Positions 26,944 through 35,536 of a stretch of DNA of 64,000 nucleotides are shown here, piece after piece. The notes beneath the pieces are model-generated. The model was not told where the DNA came from, ran no database searches, and was given only the letters and a program-made list of their open reading frames with translations. The position numbers were made by a program, and so were the translations under genes. The number at the start of each line of letters is the position of its first letter. Positions within the stretch are counted from its first letter, which is position 1. The DNA is from Geopsychrobacter electrodiphilus DSM 16401. Lineage in GTDB: Bacteria > Desulfobacterota > Desulfuromonadia > Desulfuromonadales > Geopsychrobacteraceae. The DNA is taken from NCBI RefSeq assembly GCF_000384395.1, contig NZ_ARWE01000001.1, positions 682,001 to 746,000 on the forward strand, written 5' to 3'.

Positions 26944-27483
26944 TTAAAGCTCCACCGGGGTGATCGAACGCACCGAAATATCGACCTTCAGTTCCCGTTT
27001 GAGATCGGTCATCCAGCTTTCGACTTCTTCGATCTCGACACCCTGATTAAGCACCGCTTCGATCATCATGACATAGACCGGGGTGCCTTTTTCACCAATT
27101 AATTTGGTGTTCAAATCGGTGATGTTGATTTTTCGGTCGCCCAGTTCGCGGGCAACCCGGTAGACGATTCCCGGCTTGTCGGCACCATAGACGGAAATCA
27201 TACAGATCTCACCCTGCAGATCGGGATGTTCTTCGCCGCCAGGTTTTAACGTGCGCAGGTAGACCGACAAATTCTTCTTCTCGAGTGGGGCGAATGCCTG
27301 GGACAGGGCCATCTGATCCTGAAGCTCCGGGTGTGAAATAATCAGGATCATCGAAAATTGCCCGCCGAGGATGGAGCAACTGCTGTCGGCAATGTTGCAG
27401 CCGAGCTGGTAAAGGATACTTGTGACCTCGGAAACGATGCCGGGGCGGTCACGGCCTATAATGGTCAGGGCGAAATGGTTCAT
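26944..27483 (-). CDS. ACT-domain protein, GcvR-like regulator
   Basis: 179 aa with two ACT domains (about 2-75 and 92-170). The first begins FALTIIGRDRPGIVSEVTSILYQLG; the second ISVYGADKPGIVYRVARELG. This is the layout of the glycine cleavage repressor GcvR, which senses glycine and acts through protein partners. No gcv genes are in the window, so the target is unknown. First gene of the operon with def. Confidence 0.85.
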   Translation of the reverse strand: MNHFALTIIGRDRPGIVSEVTSILYQLGCNIADSSCSILGGQFSMILIISHPELQDQMALSQAFAPLEKKNLSVYLRTLKPGGEEHPDLQGEICMISVYGADKPGIVYRVARELGDRKINITDLNTKLIGEKGTPVYVMMIEAVLNQGVEIEEVESWMTDLKRELKVDISVRSITPVEL

Positions 27484-27663
27484 ACTGCTCCTCCTGGGCG
27501 GTGTCAGACTGACGGTAAAGTCGCATGCAAAAGCAGGGAGAGCCCGGCCGTCTCAAGGGTCGACTACGTCATGTGGATTGTCGATCTCTGCTATACTTTG
27601 TAGCATGTTCGCTGGGGGGTTGGTCAATATATTCAGAGGTATTAGCTTCATGGAAGGGAGACG

Positions 27664-28476
27664 ATGATTGGCGATCAATTACTTTTAAATGATGGTGAAG
27701 TCCCGCTTTCGTATAATCGGATCGATGTCGCGGCTGAGTTACAGCTTCGGATCGATCGTCTTAAGAGAGATTTTTACAGCAACGAGAGCGGTCGAGTCGA
27801 CTACCAAGCCCTGCGTGATTCGCAAGGGTTTAAAGATTATTGCGTTTGTTGCCGGCAGTTGCAGGAATATGATCTGCTGAATTTGAAAACCGTACCCGAA
27901 AGGACCGCATTCTGGATCAATCTTTACAACAGTCTTATTGTGCATGGAATCATCGCTCTCGACATCCGGCAGACGGTTAAGGATGTTTATGATTTCTTTG
28001 GCCGGATCTACTACCGGATAGGTATCGCCGATTACTCGGCAGACGATATTGAACATGGTATCCTGCGCGGCAACCGGCGTCCGCCATACGGTCTGTTTCA
28101 CCCCTTTGACGAGGGCGATATTCGTCTGGATTATCGGGTTGAGGAGGTTGATCCGCGGATTCATTTCGCTCTGGTCTGCGGCAGCTCTTCCTGTCCTCCT
28201 ATCAACTATTATGCCGCTGATAAGCTTGAGGATCAGTTGGAGATGGCTGCCGATAATTTTATAAACGGCGCCGAAGTCGAGATTCTTCCGGAGCAGAATT
28301 TACTGAGGCTTTCACCCATTTTCAGATGGTATAAATCTGACTTTGGCGGGCAAAAGGGGGTTCTTGAGGCCCTTGCCCGCTACCGCAAAAAGCCGGAAGA
28401 TCGTATCTTTCTGCAGGAGTTTGGCAGTAAAGCCCATATTGAATGGAAAGAGTATGACTGGACGTTGAACAGTTGA
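27664..28476 (+). CDS. DUF547 family protein
   Basis: 270 aa. Typical DUF547 segments are TAFWINLYNSLIVHGII and IHFALVCGSSSCPPI, followed by a helical C-terminal region. No signal peptide is visible, so it is probably cytoplasmic. Function of the family is not established. Start ATG at 27664 has GGGAG 5 bases upstream. Followed after 74 bases by the selenoprotein gene on the same strand. Confidence 0.85.
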   Translation: MIGDQLLLNDGEVPLSYNRIDVAAELQLRIDRLKRDFYSNESGRVDYQALRDSQGFKDYCVCCRQLQEYDLLNLKTVPERTAFWINLYNSLIVHGIIALDIRQTVKDVYDFFGRIYYRIGIADYSADDIEHGILRGNRRPPYGLFHPFDEGDIRLDYRVEEVDPRIHFALVCGSSSCPPINYYAADKLEDQLEMAADNFINGAEVEILPEQNLLRLSPIFRWYKSDFGGQKGVLEALARYRKKPEDRIFLQEFGSKAHIEWKEYDWTLNS

Positions 28477-28550
28477 ATCCGTGCGGGGGACGACAGCAAC
28501 AACGTTGGTCATATTATGTTACGGAATCTTTTGGTGTGAAAGGAGTCTCC

Positions 28551-28769
28551 ATGGACGTCAGTATCGCCTACTGTACCCAGTGAAATTATCTTCCCAAGGC
28601 CACCAGTCTGGCGGCCAAACTCAAACAGCGGTTTTCAGCACAGGTAAACCTGGTCCCCTCGTCTGGTGGTGCCTTTGAAATCGTAGTAAATGGTCGAAAA
28701 ATTTACTCTAAGCTTGAGACCGGGGACTTTCCCGATGAGGAGCATCTGATTCAGTCGCTAGGCGGCTGA
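28551..28769 (+). CDS. selW: SelW-like selenoprotein (CxxU motif, in-frame TGA)
   Basis: Reading from ATG 28551 through an in-frame TGA at 28581-28583 gives a 72-residue protein that ends at the TGA at 28767-28769. The start MDVSIAYCTQU has Cys8 and selenocysteine 11, the CxxU redox motif of the SelT/SelW/SelH (Rdx) family; the second half (SGGAFEIVVNGRKIYSKLETGDFP) is the family's diagnostic GxFEVxVNGxxIxSK...FP. A SECIS-like hairpin follows the TGA, and GAAAGGAG is the ribosome site. Standard gene callers would break it at the TGA. Function: small thioredoxin-fold redox protein, partner unknown. Confidence 0.92.
28598..28616 (+). promoter_or_regulatory. bacterial SECIS-like hairpin for selenocysteine insertion
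   Basis: GGCC-A-CC, loop AGTCT, GG-C-GGCC forms a stem starting 14 bases after the in-frame TGA. The apical loop carries a GU pair of bases, 25-26 bases downstream of the T of TGA, close to the distance in E. coli fdhF where SelB reads GU. It lies inside the coding sequence as bacterial SECIS elements do. Confidence 0.7.
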
Positions 28770-28776
28770 ACTGTAA

Positions 28777-29682
28777 TTAACCCAGGTTGTCGAAAAAAAG
28801 CGTCATGAGCAAAAGAGCCATCGACAGATTGACCAGATGAAAAAGATGTCCACTGCTGGCGTGTTTTGCGCCACGGAGCAGCTCTTTGGAGCTGGCCAGC
28901 AACAAGGCTGCGAGTAGCGCAAGATAGATGTCGGCAAGCAGTGTGTTGCTGATCATACCGAAGAGGATAAAGAGGAAGTAGCAGAGGAAAAGAGCTGCCA
29001 TCCAGCAGGCGTTGATGCCGAACAGGCGTTCTTCGCTGATCTGGCGAAAGGGGGTGGGTAGGCCAGAATCAAGTTGATCCTGACGATAGCGCCAGGCCAG
29101 GAGCCAAAAATGTGGAACCTGCCAGATCAACAGGGTGCCGGCTAAGATGACGGCCGCCGGATCGAGGATTGACCCTCCCGCAGCACTATAGCCGATCAAC
29201 GGTGGCAACGCCCCACAGATGGCACCGGGAAAGACCGCCCAGGCGGTCTTTTTTTTGAGTGGAGTGTAGACGCCGTTGTACCACAAGATGGCAAGCAGGC
29301 CGAGCAGCAGTGGCGTTTGGCCACCGTTCATTAACAACATCAGGCCACAACCGATCACCCCGCCCGAGATCAACAAGGCGTGACCCGGCGTGAGTTCCCC
29401 GCTGGGCAGCGGTCTTGAGCGGGTGCGGCCCATCCGGCCGTCAATATTAATTTCCTGCAGCTGGTTGAGGGCCGAACAGCCGGCCGCCAATAGCCAGATC
29501 GCCAGAGTCGTCAGAACGGCAGGCGGTGCAAAGCCGTGTGCCGCAAAGAGATAGCCACTCAGGGTCGAGAGCGCAACCAGACTGGCGAGGCGCACCCGGA
29601 ACAGCCGGGTGAGAATGCTCAGGGTTTCACTAACCATCCCTCCGATTTCAGTGCCGACCATCTGGCTGAAAATCTGTTTCAA
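28777..29682 (-). CDS. ctaB: protoheme IX farnesyltransferase (heme O synthase)
   Basis: 301 aa UbiA-family prenyltransferase, about nine membrane helices. The first Asp-rich site is modified as LNQLQEINIDGRMGRTRSRPLPSG, as in CtaB/CyoE. It attaches farnesyl to heme b for the oxidase. Last gene of the oxidase operon, 13 bases after coxB. The frame starts at ATG 29682. Convergent with selW, only seven bases apart. Confidence 0.92.
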   Translation of the reverse strand: MKQIFSQMVGTEIGGMVSETLSILTRLFRVRLASLVALSTLSGYLFAAHGFAPPAVLTTLAIWLLAAGCSALNQLQEINIDGRMGRTRSRPLPSGELTPGHALLISGGVIGCGLMLLMNGGQTPLLLGLLAILWYNGVYTPLKKKTAWAVFPGAICGALPPLIGYSAAGGSILDPAAVILAGTLLIWQVPHFWLLAWRYRQDQLDSGLPTPFRQISEERLFGINACWMAALFLCYFLFILFGMISNTLLADIYLALLAALLLASSKELLRGAKHASSGHLFHLVNLSMALLLMTLFFDNLG

Positions 29683-29695
29683 CGGACCTCTTTTC

Positions 29696-30916
29696 CTATT
29701 TCTTCAGGAGTTCCTGCACAATTGCCTCGACCTCGGCATCGCTCAACTGGTCGAAGGTCGGCATGATCGCCGGGTAATCGTCGACGACTTCGTAATTCGG
29801 CTGGCGCAGGGCGCGCCGCAGGTAATCGGCATCGACCTTGAGTTTAATCTCTTTCCCCTCGCGTTTGACCTCGGTCGTCCGCGTGCCCAACCCCTTGAAG
29901 CTCGGCCCGGCCAGTCGGCTGCCATCGGTTGAATGGCAGCCGAGGCAGCCGTTCTCCTCGATCAGTTTCTGACCATCAAGCTTCTGTGGCTTGGAGGCCG
30001 GTTGGGTGTTTTGGTTTAGCAGGTAATCGACGATTGCCTGCTGATCGGCTTCGTTGAGCTGATCCTTTTCGAAAGCCGGCATGATCGGTTGGAACCCCTC
30101 AACTACGTCGGCCTTCGGTTCGCGGATCGAGCGGCGTAAATAATCCGCATCGACTGTTAATTTCCGCTCCTGCCCCTGGGTCTTCACTTCGATCTGCTTG
30201 CCGTTCAACTGGAACAGGCTGGGTCCGACCCCGGCGCTGCCGTCCAGGCTGTGGCAACCGGTACAACCGTGCTCCTTCAGCAGCGTCAAGCCACGTGGTT
30301 CGGTATTCTCGACCGCCGGCTGCGCCCATTTAGCGTAATCCGCCTTGTTCAGAGCCTCGACAGTGGTGACCATCTTGGAATGGCTGACCCCGCAATACTC
30401 GGCGCAGAAGACGTCGTAGCTGCCCGGTTCGGTGGCCTTGAACCAGACGTAGGACTCCATGCCGGGAACCACGTCACGCTTGATGCGGAAGGCGGGGACA
30501 AAGAAACTGTGCAGCACATCGACCGAGGTCAGATTGACCTTGACCGGTTGGCCGACCGGGACATACAACTTGGCCGACTTCCGGCCGTTGGGATATTCGA
30601 ATTGCCAGGACCACTGACGAGCCGTGCATTTGATCTCCAGCGCCCCATCCGGGACGTTGCGCAGGCCCAGGTAGCTGACCCAGCCGTACCAGAACATGGT
30701 CATGACAATCAGCGTCGGGAGCAGAGTCCAGACCACTTCCAGCCAGAGGTTACCGTGAACATCGGAGGTCGGCTGCGGATTTTTTGAACGCCGATAGCGA
30801 ATGACAAAATAGATCATGGTGAGGGTGATTCCCACCAACATCAGCGCCGAGATTCCGAAAATGTAGATCAGTACGTTATCGACCCCGATGGCAGTCGGAT
30901 TGTTCAACGAATTCAC
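29696..30916 (-). CDS. coxB: cytochrome c oxidase subunit II with two C-terminal cytochrome c domains
   Basis: 406 aa. Two N-terminal helices (about 15-40 and 60-80), the CuA cupredoxin domain with CAEYCGVSHSKM (Cys, Cys, His, Met ligands), then two cytochrome c domains with CxxCH at 218-222 and 324-328. The two c domains are internally similar, sharing GPSL/GPSF, LKVDADYLRR and IMPxF, so they arose by duplication. Usual caa3 subunits have one. GTG start. It passes electrons from soluble carriers to CuA; needs the ResB/CcsA system. Confidence 0.94.
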   Translation of the reverse strand: MNSLNNPTAIGVDNVLIYIFGISALMLVGITLTMIYFVIRYRRSKNPQPTSDVHGNLWLEVVWTLLPTLIVMTMFWYGWVSYLGLRNVPDGALEIKCTARQWSWQFEYPNGRKSAKLYVPVGQPVKVNLTSVDVLHSFFVPAFRIKRDVVPGMESYVWFKATEPGSYDVFCAEYCGVSHSKMVTTVEALNKADYAKWAQPAVENTEPRGLTLLKEHGCTGCHSLDGSAGVGPSLFQLNGKQIEVKTQGQERKLTVDADYLRRSIREPKADVVEGFQPIMPAFEKDQLNEADQQAIVDYLLNQNTQPASKPQKLDGQKLIEENGCLGCHSTDGSRLAGPSFKGLGTRTTEVKREGKEIKLKVDADYLRRALRQPNYEVVDDYPAIMPTFDQLSDAEVEAIVQELLKK

Positions 30917-30924
30917 GAGGACTC

Positions 30925-31209
30925 CTAACGGTAGAGCACATCAAAGAAAGTAACACCGATGAAGATTGCCACAATGACCAACAGCACCAGCAGGCCGATT
31001 TTAAACAGCCGCATCTCATGGCGCAGATGCATGAAGAAGAAGATCACCAAGCTCGATTTGAGTGAGGCAATACCCAGCGCGGCCCAGATGTTCCAGGGGC
31101 CCAGATGGATCCGCGAGACGATAACCGTGGTGACGGTTAATATCAGCAGGCAAATCCAGACCTGGATGAAGGTGCGAAAAGGAACCGGTTCGTGTTTTTG
31201 CTCAGACAT
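30925..31209 (-). CDS. coxD: cytochrome c oxidase subunit IV (prokaryotic type, CoxD/CyoD-like)
   Basis: 94 aa from ATG 31209, with GTGAGG upstream; a GTG at 31221 overlapping the coxC stop is the alternative start. Three membrane helices: FIQVWICLLILTVTTVIV, AALGIASLKSSLVIFFFMHLR and LLVLLVIVAIFIGVTFF. The middle LKSSLVIFFFMHLRHE is the family signature. Small accessory subunit of the aa3-type oxidase. Confidence 0.88.
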   Translation of the reverse strand: MSEQKHEPVPFRTFIQVWICLLILTVTTVIVSRIHLGPWNIWAALGIASLKSSLVIFFFMHLRHEMRLFKIGLLVLLVIVAIFIGVTFFDVLYR

Positions 31210-31217
31210 GCGCAGCC

Positions 31218-31817
31218 TCACAGAATCAGATAGTAGAGCGGAAACAGAAAAATCCAGATCAAATCGACCAGGTGCCAGTAGAGGGCAGTATTCTCGAGCA
31301 GTGTATAGCGCTCGCTGGTCACTTTGCCCTTGGCGGTCATGATCGCGACCACAGTGATCAGGGTCCCGCCGATCACTACGTGCAGGCCGTGCAGCCCGAG
31401 GGTGAAAAAGTAGAGATTAAAAAATGCCGCAACCCCTGGGGCCTGCTCGGCGAGATGGTGGGATCCGGGATAGATACCGTGGCCGATCTCGGCCGACCAT
31501 TCGAAATATTTGTTGATCAGAAAGACGATTCCCAGGAAAACCGTAGTCCCGCACAGGATCAGGGTCAGCTTGGTGCGCCCCCGTTGAAGGGCGGTAACCG
31601 CCATGGCGATGGACAGGCTGCTGGTCAGCAACACCAGGGTATTAACGGTCCCAAAGTAGATATTCAGGCGGTGACTGGCGTTGCTGAAGTCGTTTGGAAA
31701 TTTGGCCAGGGCCATGGCGTAAAGCAGAAACAGGCCGCTGAACAGGATGACTTCCGTGTAGAGGAACAGCCACATGCCGAAGCGGGCGCCGGTATCATCG
31801 CGATGCTCAATACTCAT
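31218..31817 (-). CDS. coxC: cytochrome c oxidase subunit III
   Basis: 199 aa from ATG 31817 (an in-frame start at 31823 is possible), five helices, the short form lacking the first two helices of mitochondrial subunit III. Motifs FGMWLFLYTEVILFSGLF at the N-terminus, LHGLHVVIG in the middle and ALYWHLVDLIWIFLFPLYYL at the end. The start lies within the end of coxA, and the stop abuts coxD. Confidence 0.93.
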   Translation of the reverse strand: MSIEHRDDTGARFGMWLFLYTEVILFSGLFLLYAMALAKFPNDFSNASHRLNIYFGTVNTLVLLTSSLSIAMAVTALQRGRTKLTLILCGTTVFLGIVFLINKYFEWSAEIGHGIYPGSHHLAEQAPGVAAFFNLYFFTLGLHGLHVVIGGTLITVVAIMTAKGKVTSERYTLLENTALYWHLVDLIWIFLFPLYYLIL

Positions 31818-33432
31818 CGGCAACCACTCCTTTAAAATCGTAGGGTCCGTGGGTTACAACCGGATCTTCTTCGCCGAAATTTTCGATCGGCGGCGGGGAG
31901 GGGATCTGCCATTCGAGTGTTGCCCCCCCCCAGGGATTTGGGCCGACCGGAGTGCCGCTGCGGATCCCCTTCCAGAGATTGACGAACATTACCAGCAGAC
32001 CAAGCGCCATAACCCATGAACCGACCGTCGAGACCTGGTTCAGAGTGGTGAACTGCGGCAGATAATCATAGTAACGCCGCGGCATGCCCATCACCCCGAG
32101 AACCTGCATCGGCATGTAGGTGAAATTAAAGCCGACGAACATCAGTGCCCAGGCGATCACCGCGCGTTTATGATTGTACATACGACCGAAAAACTTCGGC
32201 AGCCAGTAGTGCAGGGCGGCGAAAAAGGCGAAGCCTGTGCCGCCGAACATGACGTAATGGAAATGCCCGACGACGAACATGGTGTCAGTCAGGTGGATGT
32301 CGCTGGCGGCAGCGCCCAGCACCAGTCCACCGAGGCCGCCGATGGAGAAGAGGAAGATAAAGGAGAGCGCGTAAAGCATCGGCGGGGCCAACTGGATTGA
32401 ACCCTTGTACAGGGTCGAGACCCAGTTGAAAACTTTGATTGCGCTGGGGATGGCGACGATGAAGGTTAAAAAGGAGAAGATCAAGATCGCCATGTCACTC
32501 ATGCCGCTGGCGAACATGTGGTGTCCCCAGACCAGTGAGCCGGCAAATGCGATCGCCAGGCTGGAGAGCGCCATCGCCCAGTAGCCGAACAACGGTTTAC
32601 GGGCGAAAACCGGGATGACTTCGGAGATGACCCCCATCCCCGGCAGGATCATGATGTAGACCGCCGGGTGTGAATAGATCCAGAACATGTGCTGGTAGAG
32701 GATCGGATCGCCGCCGCGCGCCGCATCGAACAGCCCGGCGCCGAAGACTCTTTCGAATACGATCAGCAGCAGGGTGATACCGATCATCGGGGTCGCCAGA
32801 ACCTGAACCCAGGCGGTGGCGTAGAGTGTCCAGACGAACAGCGGCAGCCGGCCCCAGGTCATACCCTTGGCGCGCAACCGGTGGATGGTGGTAAGAAAAT
32901 TGAGTCCGGTCAGGATCGATGAGAAGCCGAGCATGAAGGCGGCCATCACCGCCAGGTCGATGTTAGTCGTGGTCTGAGTGCTGAACGGCACATAGAAAGT
33001 CCAGCCGGTATCGGGCGCCCCGGTGCCGGTGAAGATCGAGAGGATCGCGAGAACCGCGCCGATGATATAGCAGTACCAGGAGATCAGGTTGACCTTGGGA
33101 AAGCTGACATCGCGCGCACCAATCATAATCGGCATCAACAGATTGCCGAAGGAGGCCGGGATGCTCGGAATGATGAAGAGGAAGATCATGATCACCCCGT
33201 GCACCGTGAAGGTGGCGTTGTAAGTCTGGGCGCTCATGACGGTCGGTCCCGGGGCGATCAGTTCCAGGCGGAGTGCCAGCCCCAGGCAGGCACCGACGAT
33301 GAACATGGTGGTGACGCAGCACAGGTACATGATGCCGATCCGTTTATGATCGGTCGACAGCAGCCAGCCGAGAATGCCGCGACGCTGGCCTTGTTGCCAG
33401 AACCCGCTGTAACTGGAGTTTGTTTCGCTCAT
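31807..33432 (-). CDS. coxA: cytochrome c oxidase subunit I (heme-copper oxidase, aa3 type)
   Basis: 541 aa, 12 helices. The catalytic site is complete: the heme a His in TFTVHGVIMIF, the CuB and crosslink residues in FWIYSHPAVYIMILPGMG (H-P-x-V-Y), HHMFASGM, and HFHYVMFGG carrying the heme a3 and a ligands. Reduces O2 to water and pumps protons; the YSHPxVY motif and HHMF place it in type A. First residue ATG overlaps the sco stop (ATGA). Its Glu of the D-channel is replaced by the YS pattern typical for A2-type enzymes. Confidence 0.96.
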   Translation of the reverse strand: MSETNSSYSGFWQQGQRRGILGWLLSTDHKRIGIMYLCCVTTMFIVGACLGLALRLELIAPGPTVMSAQTYNATFTVHGVIMIFLFIIPSIPASFGNLLMPIMIGARDVSFPKVNLISWYCYIIGAVLAILSIFTGTGAPDTGWTFYVPFSTQTTTNIDLAVMAAFMLGFSSILTGLNFLTTIHRLRAKGMTWGRLPLFVWTLYATAWVQVLATPMIGITLLLIVFERVFGAGLFDAARGGDPILYQHMFWIYSHPAVYIMILPGMGVISEVIPVFARKPLFGYWAMALSSLAIAFAGSLVWGHHMFASGMSDMAILIFSFLTFIVAIPSAIKVFNWVSTLYKGSIQLAPPMLYALSFIFLFSIGGLGGLVLGAAASDIHLTDTMFVVGHFHYVMFGGTGFAFFAALHYWLPKFFGRMYNHKRAVIAWALMFVGFNFTYMPMQVLGVMGMPRRYYDYLPQFTTLNQVSTVGSWVMALGLLVMFVNLWKGIRSGTPVGPNPWGGATLEWQIPSPPPIENFGEEDPVVTHGPYDFKGVVADEY

Positions 33433-34232
33433 TTTTTCTTCTTTCTTCCACTAAGAATCAGGTACAGCAGGAATGAACCGAGGACCAGCAGGATCGAGGT
33501 CGCGCTGATCCGCAGCAGATTGAAGACATATTTATGTCCCTGTGGATCGTAACTGAAACAAAACTGCAGCGCTTTGCGGATCGGGACCCCGATCCGGTCC
33601 TCGCGCGCTTCAACCAGCGCCATGGTCAGGTCGAGGGCGGAAAAATTTTGACCCGGCAGATAGCGGACGATTTTGCCCCCTTTGTTGACGACAAAGGCGA
33701 CCACCGGATGCAGGAAATCATCCCCCTGTTTGGTAAAATAATAACCGGCCGCATCAGTGACCTGGTGAATGTTGACCTGATCGCCGGTTAGAAAATGCCA
33801 GGCGTCCGGGGGGTAAGATCCCTGCAGAGCGTTGAAAAAGGTTTTTTTGCTATGGGCCGACTGGACGCTGGTCTCGTCGGGATCGATGCTGAAGGTGATA
33901 ACGTTGTAGTCCTTGCCGGCTTGCAGCTTGAGCTGCGGCAGGACCTGGGCAAGTCCACCGAGCAGGAAATTACAGACGTTGCGGCACTGGTAATAGACCG
34001 GTACCATCAGGGTTGGCCGATTGATCAACTCTGCAAGCTGTAGTTGACGACCGCTTGAATCGGTGAACGATGCGCTGAGCGGTATAGATTCGCCGAGCCG
34101 TTCATCCAGTCTGTCGAGCGACGGCGTAGCGCCAAGTTGATGCTTGATCGAGGGTTCGCTATCGTGAGCGGTGGCCGCTTGCAGGGGGACAAGGAAGCAG
34201 ACTATGATCAAAAAAAGCTGACGGTAAGTCAA
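33429..34232 (-). CDS. sco: SCO1/SenC-type copper chaperone with C-terminal membrane anchor
   Basis: 267 aa. Signal peptide ending near AATAHDS, a thioredoxin-like domain with CRNVC (copper-binding CxxxC), and a His in FLHPVVAFVV that would complete the copper site. Unlike most SCO proteins it has an extra C-terminal region and a membrane helix (about 240-261) with a Lys-rich tail. It probably delivers copper to CuA of CoxB. First gene of the oxidase operon; divergent from slyX across 170 bases. Confidence 0.88.
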   Translation of the reverse strand: MTYRQLFLIIVCFLVPLQAATAHDSEPSIKHQLGATPSLDRLDERLGESIPLSASFTDSSGRQLQLAELINRPTLMVPVYYQCRNVCNFLLGGLAQVLPQLKLQAGKDYNVITFSIDPDETSVQSAHSKKTFFNALQGSYPPDAWHFLTGDQVNIHQVTDAAGYYFTKQGDDFLHPVVAFVVNKGGKIVRYLPGQNFSALDLTMALVEAREDRIGVPIRKALQFCFSYDPQGHKYVFNLLRISATSILLVLGSFLLYLILSGRKKKK

Positions 34233-34408
34233 TGGAATCCCTCTAGAAATTATAAATTATGAGAAATGCGGATATTTTACTTTATTGGTCGTTAATTGCA
34301 AGTATTTATGGATTTGATGCGGATATTTAAAAGCGTAACATAAAAATTTCTAGGCAAGTGTTCCTGACGGGCATTAAGATGCGTTTCGCAATAACATAAG
34401 GAGTCATG

Positions 34409-34600
34409 ATGGAAGATATTATTCAACGTTTGACCGCCCTGGAGATGCGCTTCTCTTTTCAGGAGGAGACGCTCGAGGAACTGAACCAGGTTGTGACCAG
34501 GTGCAATCTGCAGATTCAGCAACTGAGCCGTGAGAACAGCTCGTTGCGCGAGATGATGCGCTCGCTGGCGCCGGACATGCCGGAATCGCCAGATGAATAG
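34409..34600 (+). CDS. slyX: SlyX family coiled-coil protein
   Basis: 63 aa. IIQRLTALEMRFSFQEETLEELNQVV is the SlyX heptad pattern, and the protein is one coiled coil. Function unknown. Two ATGs stand in tandem; the second, at 34409, is 5 bases from AAGGAG and is preferred. It overlaps the rhodanese gene by eight bases and begins the divergent operon. Confidence 0.83.
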   Translation: MEDIIQRLTALEMRFSFQEETLEELNQVVTRCNLQIQQLSRENSSLREMMRSLAPDMPESPDE

Positions 34601-35099
34601 TCCGATGATTCCGTCACGTCGTGTCTTGCTTGAAGCAGTGGTGCTCGTTCTGGTCGCTGTTGCGGTCGGCTTGAGTCTTAACCCCAGGTTGGTCATGAAC
34701 GCCTTCATGGGGCGAAATGTCGTCAGCAAAAAACCGCCGATCGCCGCTTCGGTCCAGAAATTTCCCCAACCGGTTGATTACGAAGAGCTTGATTCCCTGA
34801 TAGCCGCAGGGGATCAACTGGTCGATGCGCGAGACCACCACCTCTACGCTACGGCACATCTGCCCGGCGCCATCTCGCTGCCTCTCGGGGAAGTCGGTCA
34901 ATCCCTGAAAAAGTTCAAGGCGCAGATTCCGCTTGAGACCCCCCTGATTCTGTATTGCAACGGTTTTGGGTGCCCCGACTCCTTCGATCTGGGGGTGCGG
35001 TTGATCGCCGCTGGCTATCTGCATGTTCAGGTTTACGAAGGCGGATTCCCTGAATGGCGTGATCGTGGCCGTCCGTTAGAAGCAGGAGAGGGGCGATGA
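34593..35099 (+). CDS. membrane-anchored rhodanese-like protein
   Basis: 168 aa. One N-terminal helix (about 10-28) acts as an anchor or uncleaved signal, so the rhodanese domain (about 58-165) is periplasmic. The usual DARxxxxYxxxHLPGAISLP is present, and the active-site loop is CNGFGC with the catalytic Cys first. It transfers sulfane sulfur or acts as a redox relay. The next gene overlaps it (ATGA) and encodes a MauE/DoxX-like membrane partner. Confidence 0.87.
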   Translation: MNSPMIPSRRVLLEAVVLVLVAVAVGLSLNPRLVMNAFMGRNVVSKKPPIAASVQKFPQPVDYEELDSLIAAGDQLVDARDHHLYATAHLPGAISLPLGEVGQSLKKFKAQIPLETPLILYCNGFGCPDSFDLGVRLIAAGYLHVQVYEGGFPEWRDRGRPLEAGEGR

Positions 35100-35536
35100 A
35101 ACTCTGGCTCTACCATCTGTGCCGCCTGCTGTTAGCAGGGGTTTTTATCTATGCAGGATTTTTGAAGGGGCTTGACCCGGTCGCTTTTGCCGGGCAGGTC
35201 GCCGCCTATAAGATTCTCCCTTATGCATTCAACTATTTCGTCGCCGCAACCCTCCCCTTTGTTGAAGTTTTGTGCGGCATCTTATTGCTGCTGAATCAGC
35301 GCGTCCGGCCTGCACTTCTGGTGCTGTTCGGACTCAATGGGGTTTTTATGCTGGCGCTCTCCAGCCTGCTGGCGCGTGGTCTCGAAATCGATTGCGGTTG
35401 TTTTCACCCCGGCGGAGAAGCGGGAGCGGGGACCAGCCCGCTGATGGCTCTGGTGCGGGATGCCGGTTTGATGCTCGTGATACTGACCACCTGGGTTTTG
35501 CGCCAGCGACAGGCTCAGGAATCGCCTGATGAATGA
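35096..35536 (+). CDS. MauE/DoxX-like membrane protein
   Basis: 146 aa, four helices. Begins LCRLLLAGVFIYAGFLKGLDP, a typical MauE/DoxX start, and has a conserved CGC near residue 98 (IDCGCFHPGG). MauE proteins help form disulfides or maintain electron carriers in the periplasm; with the overlapping rhodanese gene it probably forms a small sulfur or disulfide redox module. The last eight bases overlap the KamA-like gene. Confidence 0.83.
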   Translation: MKLWLYHLCRLLLAGVFIYAGFLKGLDPVAFAGQVAAYKILPYAFNYFVAATLPFVEVLCGILLLLNQRVRPALLVLFGLNGVFMLALSSLLARGLEIDCGCFHPGGEAGAGTSPLMALVRDAGLMLVILTTWVLRQRQAQESPDE

